Shown here piece by piece: positions 26,467 through 35,437 of a DNA stretch of 56,684 bases. A model generated the notes under the pieces. It did no database searches and was not told the DNA's origin. It saw only the letters and a program-made list of their open reading frames with translations. Made by a program: the position numbers and the translations under genes. Origin of the DNA: UBA2965 sp036526135 (GTDB lineage: Bacteria; Pseudomonadota; Gammaproteobacteria; Pseudomonadales; Azotimanducaceae); NCBI GenBank assembly GCA_036526135.1, contig DATCZA010000004.1, positions 1 to 56,684 of the forward strand, written 5' to 3'. Numbering within the stretch: position 1 is the stretch's first letter; the number at the start of each line of letters is the position of its first letter.

Positions 26467-26565
26467 CAAAGGGCTAAATTAAAGCAAGAATGCAATAACC
26501 CGGCCTCGCCGTTCAGCTAGCATGTCTCCTCTGCTTCGTTACTTGATAAGGCCTGGAGAAACGTC

Positions 26566-27666
26566 ATGCGCATTGGGGTCCCAAGGGAAATCAAGATCCA
26601 CGAATACCGGGTCGGGCTTACGCCGGCTGCCGTGGCAGCGCTGACGGCCGCCGGCCACCAAGTGGTCGTCGAGCACGACGCAGCGGCCGCCATCGGCTTC
26701 TCTGACGCCGACTATCGGCGCGCCGGCGCCGCCGTCGGCAGCGCGAAGGAGACCTTCGCCGCGGAGCTGATCGTGAAGGTCAAGGAACCGCAGCTCCAGG
26801 AATGCGCGATGCTCTGCGACGGTCAGATGCTCTTTACCTACCTGCACCTGGCTGCCGACCGGCCCCAGGCCGAGGCGCTGATGCGCTCCGGCGCAACGGC
26901 CATCGCCTACGAGACCGTCACGTCCCCCGCTGGCGGTCTGCCCCTGCTCACGCCCATGAGCGAGGTGGCCGGCCGGATGTCGATTCAGGTAGGCGCCCGC
27001 GCCCTCGAGATGGCCAGCGGCGGGCGCGGAACGCTGCTCGGCGGTGCCGCCGGCGTGGCACCCGGACGCGTCACCATTCTCGGCGGCGGGGTGGCCGGAA
27101 CCAACGCGGCCACCATGGCCCTGGGCCTGCAGGCGGAAGTCACCATCCTGGACCGTTCGGCGCAAAGGCTCCACTGGCTCAGGCGCCACTTCAACGGCCG
27201 GGCTCGCGTGCTGATGGCAGACGGGAACGCAATCGGCAAGGCGGTCGAGACGGCGGACCTCGTCGTGGGCGCCGTTCTCGTGCCCGGGGCCGCAGCGCCC
27301 AGGCTGGTTACCCGCGAGATGGTGGAAGCCATGGCTAACGGAGCGGCCATCGTGGACATATCCATCGACCAGGGGGGATGTTTCGAGACCAGCCGCCCCA
27401 CGAGCCACGACCAGCCGACCTACGTCGAAGCGGGGGTCGTCCATTACTGCGTGACCAACATGCCGGGGGGCGTAGCGCGAACGTCCACCCTCGCCCTGAG
27501 CAAGGTGACCCTTCCGTTCGTCATGGAACTGGCAAGCCGTGGCTGGGAAGACGCTTTTGCCCGTGATCGCCATTTCGCAAACGGCTTGAACGTGCACCGT
27601 GGCAGCATCCGGCATCCGGAAGTCGCCAAGGCACTGGAGCATGCCGTCCCTCCGATGGCTGCGTAG
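26566..27666 (+). CDS. ald: Alanine dehydrogenase
   Basis: Interconverts L-alanine and pyruvate with NAD, releasing ammonia. The 366 residues are close to the usual 370. Motifs: MRIGVPREIKIHEYRVGLTP at the start, LIVKVKEPQLQE with the active-site Lys, TYLHLAAD with the catalytic His, the nucleotide fold ILGGGVAGTNAA, then VDISIDQGGCFETSRPTSH and CVTNMPGGVARTST. Cytoplasmic, probably hexameric. Divergent from the Lrp-type regulator, which likely controls it. It would recycle alanine from the aminotransferase of the nearby polyamine block and supply pyruvate. Confidence 0.95.
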   Translation: MRIGVPREIKIHEYRVGLTPAAVAALTAAGHQVVVEHDAAAAIGFSDADYRRAGAAVGSAKETFAAELIVKVKEPQLQECAMLCDGQMLFTYLHLAADRPQAEALMRSGATAIAYETVTSPAGGLPLLTPMSEVAGRMSIQVGARALEMASGGRGTLLGGAAGVAPGRVTILGGGVAGTNAATMALGLQAEVTILDRSAQRLHWLRRHFNGRARVLMADGNAIGKAVETADLVVGAVLVPGAAAPRLVTREMVEAMANGAAIVDISIDQGGCFETSRPTSHDQPTYVEAGVVHYCVTNMPGGVARTSTLALSKVTLPFVMELASRGWEDAFARDRHFANGLNVHRGSIRHPEVAKALEHAVPPMAA

Positions 27667-27690
27667 GCAGCCCCCGTCGACCTTGAGTCC

Positions 27691-27714
27691 GCGCCGCGGC
27701 CTCAGCCGCGGCGC
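27691..27714. terminator. Hairpin between ald and speB ends
   Basis: Arms GCGCCGCGG and CCGCGGCGC pair perfectly over a six-base loop. It lies 24 bases after the ald stop and overlaps the end of the convergent speB gene. It has no T run, so it is weak evidence for a bidirectional transcript end. Confidence 0.4.
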
Positions 27715-28640
27715 AAGGCTTCCTGACAGATCAGGTCGTGGGCGATGGTCGCCGCGGCAATGGCCGTCAGCTCCGCGTGATCGTATGCAGGCGCGACTTC
27801 CACCACGTCCATCCCGACCAGATTCACCGGCGTCAGCCCGCGAATGATGTGAAGGGCCTGAGCCGACGAGAGGCCGCCCGCCACGGGCGTGCCGGTGCCG
27901 GGGGCAAAGGCGGGATCGAGACAGTCGATGTCGAATGTCAGATACGCCGGGTGTTGGCCGACCACGCTCAGGACGCGCTCCAGCACCGCCTGCGGACCGT
28001 GTTCATGAACCCAGGGCGCGTCGCAGACCACGAAGCCATGATCCTGCTGAGAAAAGCTGCGGATGCCGATCTGCACGGACCTTTCGGGCACGATCAGACC
28101 CTCCCGCAGGGCCCGCAGAAACATGGAGCCGTGATCGATGCGGCTGCCGTCGTCCTCCCACGTATCCACGTGAGCATCGAAATGAATCAGCGACATGGGC
28201 CCATGCTTTTCAGCGTGCGCCCGGAGCAGCGGGTAGGTCACGAAATGATCGCCCCCGAACGACAGAAGTTTGCAGCCTCGAGCAATGATGTCCCGGGCAT
28301 GGGCTTCGATGGCCGCAGCCCCATGCTGGGGGTAACCGGAATCGATGAAGCAGTCACCACAGTCGGCAACAGCTAGCGTGGCGAACGGATCCTCCCCGTA
28401 AGGAAACGCCCGCCCGGCAATTCCCGCCAGCTGCACGCTGGCCGCGCGGATGGCCTGAGGGCCCAGTCGCGCGCCCGGCCTGAAAGTCGTCGCCATGTCG
28501 AAGGGCAAACCGGTCACCACCAGATCTGCGCCCTCGATGTCCCTGGTGTACTTGCGGCGAAGGAAGGAAAGCTCGCCCGCAAAGGTCATCCCGGAACGGT
28601 GCCCCAGCAGGTCGGATCTCGTGTGCTCGGAGCGCGTCAT
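27702..28640 (-). CDS. speB: Agmatinase-family ureohydrolase (agmatinase or guanidinobutyrase)
   Basis: A 312-residue arginase/agmatinase-fold enzyme that removes urea from a guanidino compound. The manganese ligands are visible: SFGGDHF, HFDAHVDTW, and DIDCLDPAFAPGTGTPVAG. Other signs are GIRSF and GMDVVEVAPAYD. The start ATG 28640 lies one base after the puuB stop, so it is the last gene of the operon. In this context it could yield putrescine from agmatine, feeding PuuA, or GABA from 4-guanidinobutyrate. The sequence does not settle which. Confidence 0.9.
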   Translation of the reverse strand: MTRSEHTRSDLLGHRSGMTFAGELSFLRRKYTRDIEGADLVVTGLPFDMATTFRPGARLGPQAIRAASVQLAGIAGRAFPYGEDPFATLAVADCGDCFIDSGYPQHGAAAIEAHARDIIARGCKLLSFGGDHFVTYPLLRAHAEKHGPMSLIHFDAHVDTWEDDGSRIDHGSMFLRALREGLIVPERSVQIGIRSFSQQDHGFVVCDAPWVHEHGPQAVLERVLSVVGQHPAYLTFDIDCLDPAFAPGTGTPVAGGLSSAQALHIIRGLTPVNLVGMDVVEVAPAYDHAELTAIAAATIAHDLICQEALRRG

Positions 28641-28641
28641 C

Positions 28642-29949
28642 TCATAGACGATCCAGAAAAGCGTAGTAAAGCATACCCGAAACCAGCGCCGGCCAGCGCA
28701 GATACCGCCCTCCCGGGAAGGGCAGGTGCTTGAGCCCGGCAAACGTGTCGAATTCCTCGGCCTGGCCCATAATCGCGTCCGCAACCAGCTTACCGCCCAT
28801 GTTGGCCATCGCGATCCCGTGGCCCGAGTATCCCTGAGCCCAGTAGACGTTCGCTCCCTTGCGCCCGAACTGCGGCATGCGCCGCATGGTGATCGCAAGC
28901 GTGCCGCCCCATCCGAAGTCGATCCGAGCGCTTTCCAGCTGAGGATAGATCTGGAGCATCCGCCGCCGCACGAACGCCTTGATGTCCTTCGGAAACCGCG
29001 ACGAGTAGTTCTCGCCCCCGCCGAAGATCAGCCGATGGTCCGGCGAGTTGTGGAAATAGTTCACCACGAAGCGGGTATCGACCACGGCGAGATCGTCCCG
29101 ATTGATCGCGCGCCCCATCTCGGCCCCCAGGGGTTCCGTGGCCAGGATGAAGTTGTTGATGGGCATCTGATAGCGCTCGGCGCCCTTCTCGAAACGTCCC
29201 AGATAACCGTTGCAGGCGATGATCAGGAATCGGGCGCGTACGTCGCCTGATGCGGTGCGCACCAAGACCCTGTCCCCCTCCTGTCGGTAGCCCAGGGCCG
29301 GCGTCTGCTCGTGAAGCGTTGCCCCGCGATCGCTGGCCGCACGGGCGAGGCCGATGGCCAGGTTCAGCGGGTGCACGTGGCCCGCGCGCAAATCCACGTA
29401 GCCGCCGTACAGGGTGTCCGCGCCGAGCATCTTTGCCACTTCCTCGCGGCTGACGATTCTCCGGTCCGAGTATCCGTAGTCACGCTCCAGATGCTCGGCG
29501 TACGACCACAACGTTTTCTCGTAACGCTCGCGGTGCGCTGCCGTGAGCTCGCCGCTTTTCAGGTCACAGTCGATCCCGAATTCGGCGATGCGGTCACGCA
29601 CCAGGTCATTGGCATCACAGGCGATCCGCCACAGCTTCCGGGCCGCATCAGCGCCCAGCCAGGACTCGAGCTCCAGCTGGTCTTTTCGCTGGCCCATGCC
29701 GAGCACGCCGCCGTTGCGTCCGGACGCTCCCGAGCCGACCCGATGGGCTTCCAGCACCACCACGTCGTAATTTCTGCGGCCGAGCTCCAGGGCGGCCGAC
29801 AGCCCGGTGTAGCCGCCGCCGACGATGCAGACGTCGGCTTCGCAGGATCCATCGAGACCGGGGTAGGTCCGCATTGTCTTTGCGCTGTGGTAATACCAGG
29901 ACTCGTCAAACCCGACCCTGGGATCTCCCCCGCCCCGAGATCGGCTCAC
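28642..29949 (-). CDS. puuB: FAD-dependent amine oxidase, PuuB-like gamma-glutamylputrescine oxidase
   Basis: About 435 residues of a DAO-type FAD oxidoreductase. The dinucleotide motif ADVCIVGGGYTGLSAALELG is near the start, followed by GSGASGRNGGVLG, and the C-terminal FAD contacts are YWAQGYSGHGIAMANMGGK in position. SWYYHSA before the Rossmann fold is typical of PuuB. The likely reaction is oxidation of gamma-glutamylputrescine to the aldehyde with hydrogen peroxide. The GTG at 29949 overlaps the puuA stop (GTGA) and is the best coupled start. No ATG lies in the right place, though one at residue 26 exists too far in. Confidence 0.88.
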   Translation of the reverse strand: MSRSRGGGDPRVGFDESWYYHSAKTMRTYPGLDGSCEADVCIVGGGYTGLSAALELGRRNYDVVVLEAHRVGSGASGRNGGVLGMGQRKDQLELESWLGADAARKLWRIACDANDLVRDRIAEFGIDCDLKSGELTAAHRERYEKTLWSYAEHLERDYGYSDRRIVSREEVAKMLGADTLYGGYVDLRAGHVHPLNLAIGLARAASDRGATLHEQTPALGYRQEGDRVLVRTASGDVRARFLIIACNGYLGRFEKGAERYQMPINNFILATEPLGAEMGRAINRDDLAVVDTRFVVNYFHNSPDHRLIFGGGENYSSRFPKDIKAFVRRRMLQIYPQLESARIDFGWGGTLAITMRRMPQFGRKGANVYWAQGYSGHGIAMANMGGKLVADAIMGQAEEFDTFAGLKHLPFPGGRYLRWPALVSGMLYYAFLDRL

Positions 29950-31259
29950 AGCGTGCTGCCCAGGTAGCCGACTTCCCACTGAGTGATTGTCTTGCCGAAA
30001 TGGTCAAGCTCGCCACGCTTGACCGACACGAAGACCTCCACGAACGCCTCGCCCAGGAGATCGATGAGGCCTTCGCTTTGTTCCAGAATCCGCAGCGCTT
30101 CACCCAGATCTTCCGGAAGCGCCGGCTTCAGACCGTAGGCATCGTCGGCGATGGGCTTGGTCGGCTTGATGGCAGCACGCATACCCAGCAGTCCGCAGGC
30201 GAGCGTTGCAGCAATGATGAGGTAAGGGTTCGCGTCCGCACCTGCCACGCGGTTCTCGACGCGCCCTGCTCGGGCATCACTGAAGGGCACGCGGAAGCCG
30301 GTGGTCCGGTTGTCGTAACCCCATTCCAGGTTGATGGGCGCCGACAGATCCCGCACGAAGCGCTTGTAGGAGTTCACGTTGGGGGCAACCAACGCGAACG
30401 CCTGGGGCAGATGCGCCTGCAGTCCTGCAATGAAGTGCTGGAGCACGGCGGGCGCCCGGCGACGATTGAGCGCAAAGATATTGCGCCCGGTCTCGTCCTC
30501 CATGCTGCAATGCAGGTGCAGCCCGTTCCCCGGCAGGTCTGCCAGCGGCTTGGCCATGAAGCTTGCCAGGGCGCCGTGCTTGCGCGCGCAGCCCTTGATC
30601 AGCCGCTTGAGCTGAAACAGCTGATCCGCGCGGGAGAGCGCGTCGCCGTGGGCCACGTTGAGCTCGATCTGGGCGGGTCCCATCTCGTGGACCATCGCCG
30701 AGAGCTCGAGACCCGTCTGGCGACAGGCTTGCTGAATCTCGGCCACGATGGGCATGAACTTCTCCAGCGCATCGGGGCTGAAGGACTCGCCGCCGAACTC
30801 GGCAGCCCCCGACCTTCCGGTCGCCGGCGTCAGCACCAGGTCATGGCTGGACACAGCTTCCAGAAGATAGAACTCGACTTCGGGAGCGACCACGGGGCGA
30901 AGTCCCATGGACTCGTAAGCATCCAGCACCCTCCGCAGCACGTTACGCGGATCGTAGGGCAGGCGTTCACCCGCCTGGTCGAGGCTTTCGCAGATCACCT
31001 GGCCCGTGTCCGGCTTCCAGGGGGTCGGGACGTAGGTCGACCAATCCGGACGCAAAAGCAGATCGCGATCGTTGGGGTCGTATGTCTCCATGGCGGCCGC
31101 GTACCCGCCTGTGATGGTCTGGAAAAAGATCGCTTCCGCCAGGTGGGGCGGGTGCGCTTCGGAATAGCTGATTCCACGCAGGGTCTTGCCGCGGGGCACG
31201 CCGTTCATGTCCGACAGCAGCAGTTCCAGTTCGTCCGGCATTTCCGATGGCTTGCCCAT
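29946..31259 (-). CDS. puuA: Glutamine-synthetase-like gamma-glutamylpolyamine synthetase
   Basis: The 437 residues carry the glutamine synthetase catalytic fold: EVEFYLLE (metal Glu), GPAQIELNVAHGDAL, GNGLHLHCSM (ATP/metal site), NSYKRFV and the C-terminal ARVENRVAGADANPYL. Length and sequence fit the PuuA/GlnA3-type branch that joins glutamate to an amine, not housekeeping GlnA. In this operon the acceptor is probably putrescine. The ATG 31259 has a strong GGAGGGAG site four bases upstream. It overlaps puuB downstream and follows puuD by 34 bases. Cytoplasmic. Confidence 0.9.
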   Translation of the reverse strand: MGKPSEMPDELELLLSDMNGVPRGKTLRGISYSEAHPPHLAEAIFFQTITGGYAAAMETYDPNDRDLLLRPDWSTYVPTPWKPDTGQVICESLDQAGERLPYDPRNVLRRVLDAYESMGLRPVVAPEVEFYLLEAVSSHDLVLTPATGRSGAAEFGGESFSPDALEKFMPIVAEIQQACRQTGLELSAMVHEMGPAQIELNVAHGDALSRADQLFQLKRLIKGCARKHGALASFMAKPLADLPGNGLHLHCSMEDETGRNIFALNRRRAPAVLQHFIAGLQAHLPQAFALVAPNVNSYKRFVRDLSAPINLEWGYDNRTTGFRVPFSDARAGRVENRVAGADANPYLIIAATLACGLLGMRAAIKPTKPIADDAYGLKPALPEDLGEALRILEQSEGLIDLLGEAFVEVFVSVKRGELDHFGKTITQWEVGYLGSTL

Positions 31260-31293
31260 CCGCTCCCTCCTCAGTCGACCAGCCGGGCAGCAA

Positions 31294-32046
31294 TCACGCT
31301 GCCCGCAAAGCTTCGCCAAAGCCGGCGAACAGCTTGGCAGACGCGGTGTCATCCGTGAAGTGCCACTCCGGATGCCACTGCACGCCCAGCACCCAGCCGC
31401 CGACCATGGACACTGCTTCAATCAAGCCGTCCTCGGCCCGTGCCTCCACGCGCAGCCCGGCCCCCAGTTCGGCGATACCCTGGGCATGCAGCGAATTGAC
31501 GAGAAAACGTTTCGCGCCGACCAGGTCTGCAAGCATGCCGCCGTGAACCGCATCGACGGCATGAACCAGCCCGTACTGGGCATCCCGCGGCAGCTCGTCG
31601 TTCTCCCGGTGATCCAGATAGCCGGGCACCTCGTGAATCCGCGGATGCAGGGTGCCGCCGAGAGCCACGTTCAGCTCCTGCAAACCCCTGCATACCGCGA
31701 GCAGCGGCAGACCGCGTGACAGGGCGCGCTCGATGAGAGGAAACACGACGGCGTCGCGCTGCTCGTCATGGAGCATATCCAGGTCCGCGCCCCCGTAGCG
31801 GTGGGGGTGAACGTTGCTCGTAGATCCCGGCAGGAATACCCCATGGACCCGGTCGAGGATCGCGTCCAGATCGAACAGATCCGTCAGCTCGCGCAGCTCT
31901 GCGCCCCGACCCCACGCCGGCATGAGCAGGGGCATCGCCCCCGCACCGTGGGCGACCGCATTGATGTACTTCTCGCCCACGCAGTGGAACGGGTACTCAC
32001 CATACCTCTTCACGTCGCAGGGAATGAGCACGACCGGCCTGCTCAT
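31294..32046 (-). CDS. puuD: Gamma-glutamyl-GABA hydrolase (class I amidotransferase-like)
   Basis: About 250 residues with the C26/PuuD fold. The nucleophile elbow LPLLAVCRGLQELNVALGG has the catalytic Cys near 119, and the C-terminal WHPEWH supplies His and Glu. It probably releases GABA and glutamate from gamma-glutamyl-GABA, the last gamma-glutamyl step of the Puu route. The start ATG 32046 follows CGGAGGGAGGCG; residues further upstream are not conserved in type. First gene of the puuD-puuA-puuB-speB operon, and 47 bases from a divergent LuxR-type regulator. Confidence 0.9.
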   Translation of the reverse strand: MSRPVVLIPCDVKRYGEYPFHCVGEKYINAVAHGAGAMPLLMPAWGRGAELRELTDLFDLDAILDRVHGVFLPGSTSNVHPHRYGGADLDMLHDEQRDAVVFPLIERALSRGLPLLAVCRGLQELNVALGGTLHPRIHEVPGYLDHRENDELPRDAQYGLVHAVDAVHGGMLADLVGAKRFLVNSLHAQGIAELGAGLRVEARAEDGLIEAVSMVGGWVLGVQWHPEWHFTDDTASAKLFAGFGEALRAA

Positions 32047-32093
32047 CGCCTCCCTCCGGCTGCGTGGCGAGTCGGCCTGGCTGGCGATAAGAT

Positions 32094-32942
32094 GTGGTGA
32101 TCGGCGACGGATCGTGGGCAAACATGTCGAATCTGGCACTCATCAGTAGAGACGTCGCTGAGATCCTGCCGGCAGCCGGGACCGATGAATTCGCCCCGAG
32201 CGTCGTCGCGATGCTCAGGGATCAGGTGAACATCGACGAGGCCTGCATGATCGTCTATCCCCGCGACGAGTCCCCGCGCATCGCCCACCGCGAAACTCAG
32301 AAACCAGGGGACGAACCCAATCTCGACACCTTCATCAAGGGGCCCTTCCTGCTCGATCCGTATTACGTCGCTGCAGCCCGGGAGGGCCGATTCGGATTCT
32401 TTCCGCTTTCCCATCTCGCCCCCACCGGGTTCAAGACCAGCGAGTACTACCGAACCTACTACCGGTTCAGCGGCATCTTCGACGAGTGCGGCTATCTGAC
32501 CCCCATCGGGGACGGCGGCTTTGCGAATCTTTCCCTGGCTCGCGCAGACGGCAACCAACCGTTCGAGTCCTCCACACTCAGATGCCTGGCAGATCTCGCG
32601 CCTCTGGTCACCGCGCTCACTCAGCATCATTGGCGACTGCTACCCGCCAACCCGTCTACCGAGCAGATCAGCCTGCGAACGCAGCTGGAGTCGGCGCTGG
32701 AGAGCTTTGGCGAATCGGTTCTGACTGCACGCGAGCGCCAGATCATCAACTCGATCCTGCACGGCCACACGAGCAAGGCCATCGCCCAGTCGTTGGCCAT
32801 CTCCGTGGAGACCGTGAAGCTCCACCGGAAAAACGCCTACCGAAAACTTGCCATCCGCAACCAATCCGAGCTCTTCTACACGTTCATCCGCGCGCTGAGG
32901 GACTGCAGCGACGAGTACCAGGGAGGCGATCCGCTGCGCTAG
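32094..32942 (+). CDS. LuxR-family transcriptional regulator, divergent from puu operon
   Basis: The 282 residues end in a LuxR/GerE DNA-binding domain (LTARERQIINSILHG, SKAIAQSLAISVETVKLHRK, NAYRKLAIRNQSELF). The N-terminal ~200 residues are a sensory part without a receiver Asp pattern and without the classic autoinducer-binding Trp/Tyr motif; I do not recognise it. Start GTG 32094 is used here; ATG 32124 is an alternative. Its closeness to puuD suggests control of the polyamine operon, in place of the PuuR repressor seen in enterics. Ligand unknown. Confidence 0.85.
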   Translation: MVIGDGSWANMSNLALISRDVAEILPAAGTDEFAPSVVAMLRDQVNIDEACMIVYPRDESPRIAHRETQKPGDEPNLDTFIKGPFLLDPYYVAAAREGRFGFFPLSHLAPTGFKTSEYYRTYYRFSGIFDECGYLTPIGDGGFANLSLARADGNQPFESSTLRCLADLAPLVTALTQHHWRLLPANPSTEQISLRTQLESALESFGESVLTARERQIINSILHGHTSKAIAQSLAISVETVKLHRKNAYRKLAIRNQSELFYTFIRALRDCSDEYQGGDPLR

Positions 32943-32953
32943 CAGCGGCTCAC

Positions 32954-35317
32954 CTAATCCCAGACATAGCTGAAGCTCACGCCGAAGGTCCGCGGCCGCA
33001 TGGGGCCGAAGAAGTGGGAAGGCAGAACGCCACCGTTGTTGTTGAGCCCGTCGAAGGTGTCCTCGTTCGTCAGGTTCTCGACGTAAAGGTTGGCCGACCA
33101 GTTGTGCTCCGATTCGTAGCCTACGCGTACCGCCAGATTGAAGAAGGAATCGATCTCCGTTGTCTTCAACCCCTCGAAACCGCCGCCGCGTTCGGATTCC
33201 CAGAACCCTTCCACGCGGCCGGTGAGGGCGCCCCCGGCTTCCAGCGGGAAGTTGCCGTTGACCACCACTGAGCCCGTCCACTCCGGCGCCCAGAACAACG
33301 AGCTGCCCTCGCAGCCTTCCGCATCCTCCAGACCGCAGATGCTCTGCAGGCCGGTGGCTTCCGTATCCAGGTAGGAAAGCCCCAGATAAACGTCAACGTA
33401 GTCGCCGAGCAGGAAATTCGCCGTTCCTTCGACGCCCCAGCCTTCGACGTTGCCCACGTTCTCCACCGCCGCGGCGCCCCCATCGAACACGACCACCTGC
33501 AGGTCCTCGTACTCGTAGTAAAAGCCGGTCAGGCTCAACTGCGCGCGCCCTTCGGCGAGGGAGCCCTTGTAGCCGATCTCGTAGGAGTCGGCGACCTCGG
33601 GCTGGAAGGCATTCGGACGATACCCATCGCTCTGGGAGAGGTCGGTGTCTCCACCGCCCGCACCCACCCCGTCGGCATCAACCAGCGCGAAGCTGCCGAA
33701 ACCGCCGGACTTGAATCCCTCGGTGTAGCTTGCATACAGCATCGCGTCGTCGTTGGGGCGGAAGCGCGCCACGAATCGCGTCTGCAGATCGTCCCAGCTC
33801 TCCTTGCCGGTGATGTCTCCGTCGGTTGCGAACGTGTATGCCCAGTAGGCGCCGAGGTCGCTGTCGGGGGTCGGGACGTTGATGGTGAAGTCCTTCTCGT
33901 CATCCGAGTAGCGCAGCCCAACGCTGAAGTCCCACTGCTGTGTGAGCTCGTAGGTCAGATCCACGTAAGCGGCCCATCCGGAGTAGTCGCCCACGATGCG
34001 GCCGGTCTCCCGCAGCACCCCGTCCGCAGACGGCGTAAACGGTGATCCGTAATAGGCATAGAGATCAGAGCATCCGGTGAACGTCATGCCGTAGTTGTAG
34101 TAGTAACCGTAGTACTGGCAGAAGAAGTCTTCCTGACCGGCGAACTCGAAGAGGGTATCGATCTCCTCCTTGTAGTACGACGCGCCGGCGTACCATGACA
34201 GCGGGCCTTCACCCTTCGAGGTCAGCCGCAGCTCCTGCTGAAAGTAGTCGCCCTCCTGATCCTGCCGATAGTTGTTGAGGTTCAGGGGCGTGCCGTCGTA
34301 GTCCTCGTTGTAGTAGTACTCGTGATCCTTGTACCCGGTGTTCGAGGTCAGGGTCGCAAAGTCGAACTCGTACTCGAACTTGACGCCAATGGTGAGGATA
34401 TCGGCGTCATCGTTGTCACCGCCGCTCTGGTCCGAGTCCGCATCGTACGGGCCGCCTCGAAGCTCCACCTCGCCGATGGCGGCTTCGAAGGTCTCCCAGA
34501 TGTCGCCCTCATCTATGGCCCGGTATACGGATCCGGACTGCTCGCGGTCCTCGTACTCGACCATGGTGTCCAGGCTGAGCCGATCCGTGGCGAACGCCGT
34601 GGACCAGCGAAGGGCGTACTTCTCGTGCTCGATGAGCTTCTCGTCGTTGAACCGGTTCTTGACGAAACCGTCCTCGTTGGAGCTGTAGCCCGCAAGCCGC
34701 ATGGCGAAGCGATCGTTGATCGGCAGGTTGACGGCCCCCTCCACAACCAGGTGGTCCCGCTCACCGATATCGACGTCCACATAGCCCGAAGCGCGATCGG
34801 CGATTTCCGCCTTGGCCGTATGCACGCTGAACGCCCCGCCGATGGAGTTGCGGCCGAACAGGAAGCCCTGGGGCCCACGCAATATCTCCGCCCGCTCCAT
34901 GTCGAAGAGGCTGGTGACCGCAGAGCCGTTGCGCCCCTCGTAAAGATCGTTCTTGAAAAAGGCGGCCGACGGATCGCCGCCGACGCCGAAGTCCTGGGTA
35001 CGGATGCCGCGCACGCTGATAGCGTCGATGAAGCTGTCCTGGCTGTTACCCGAAACCCCGGGAGAGAAAACCACCAGGTCCTTCACGTCGTTGATGTTCG
35101 ACGATCTGGTGAACTCGCCGGAGAGCGCGGTGATGGCCAGCGGAACCTCCTGCGCAGACTCGTCGCGCTTGGTTGCGGTAACCACCATCTCCTCTATGAC
35201 CGTCGCCTGCTCGGCCATGGCCGGCGCGGAGGACGCAAGGGCGGTGGCCACCGCAGCGGCGATGGGTTTGAGCTGGAAGTTGGGGTTTCGCAGGGCGCGT
35301 CGTGCAGGTCTGGGCAT
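32954..35317 (-). CDS. TonB-dependent outer-membrane receptor
   Basis: The 787 residues form a plug and 22-strand barrel importer driven by TonB. ATG 35317 has GCGAGGAGAAAAAC in front and gives a signal peptide ending about SAPAMA. The plug begins VIEEMVVTATKRDESAQEVP and includes GIRTQDFGVGG and RGPQGFLFGRNSIGG, the usual plug motifs. The last residues PRTFGVSFSYVWD fit barrel insertion. The barrel is unusually rich in Tyr and acidic residues, for instance near residues 420-450. It is flanked by polyamine genes but its ligand is unknown. Confidence 0.93.
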   Translation of the reverse strand: MPRPARRALRNPNFQLKPIAAAVATALASSAPAMAEQATVIEEMVVTATKRDESAQEVPLAITALSGEFTRSSNINDVKDLVVFSPGVSGNSQDSFIDAISVRGIRTQDFGVGGDPSAAFFKNDLYEGRNGSAVTSLFDMERAEILRGPQGFLFGRNSIGGAFSVHTAKAEIADRASGYVDVDIGERDHLVVEGAVNLPINDRFAMRLAGYSSNEDGFVKNRFNDEKLIEHEKYALRWSTAFATDRLSLDTMVEYEDREQSGSVYRAIDEGDIWETFEAAIGEVELRGGPYDADSDQSGGDNDDADILTIGVKFEYEFDFATLTSNTGYKDHEYYYNEDYDGTPLNLNNYRQDQEGDYFQQELRLTSKGEGPLSWYAGASYYKEEIDTLFEFAGQEDFFCQYYGYYYNYGMTFTGCSDLYAYYGSPFTPSADGVLRETGRIVGDYSGWAAYVDLTYELTQQWDFSVGLRYSDDEKDFTINVPTPDSDLGAYWAYTFATDGDITGKESWDDLQTRFVARFRPNDDAMLYASYTEGFKSGGFGSFALVDADGVGAGGGDTDLSQSDGYRPNAFQPEVADSYEIGYKGSLAEGRAQLSLTGFYYEYEDLQVVVFDGGAAAVENVGNVEGWGVEGTANFLLGDYVDVYLGLSYLDTEATGLQSICGLEDAEGCEGSSLFWAPEWTGSVVVNGNFPLEAGGALTGRVEGFWESERGGGFEGLKTTEIDSFFNLAVRVGYESEHNWSANLYVENLTNEDTFDGLNNNGGVLPSHFFGPMRPRTFGVSFSYVWD

Positions 35318-35437
35318 GTTTTTCTCCTCGCTCGCCCGTTCGCGGCCGCTGAGCAAACCAGAGCCGCATACGGTCAAATGCGCATCGGACAGTAAAGATG
35401 ATCAGCCGCCTTGGCTGAATACCCCCAAGGGGTAGGA

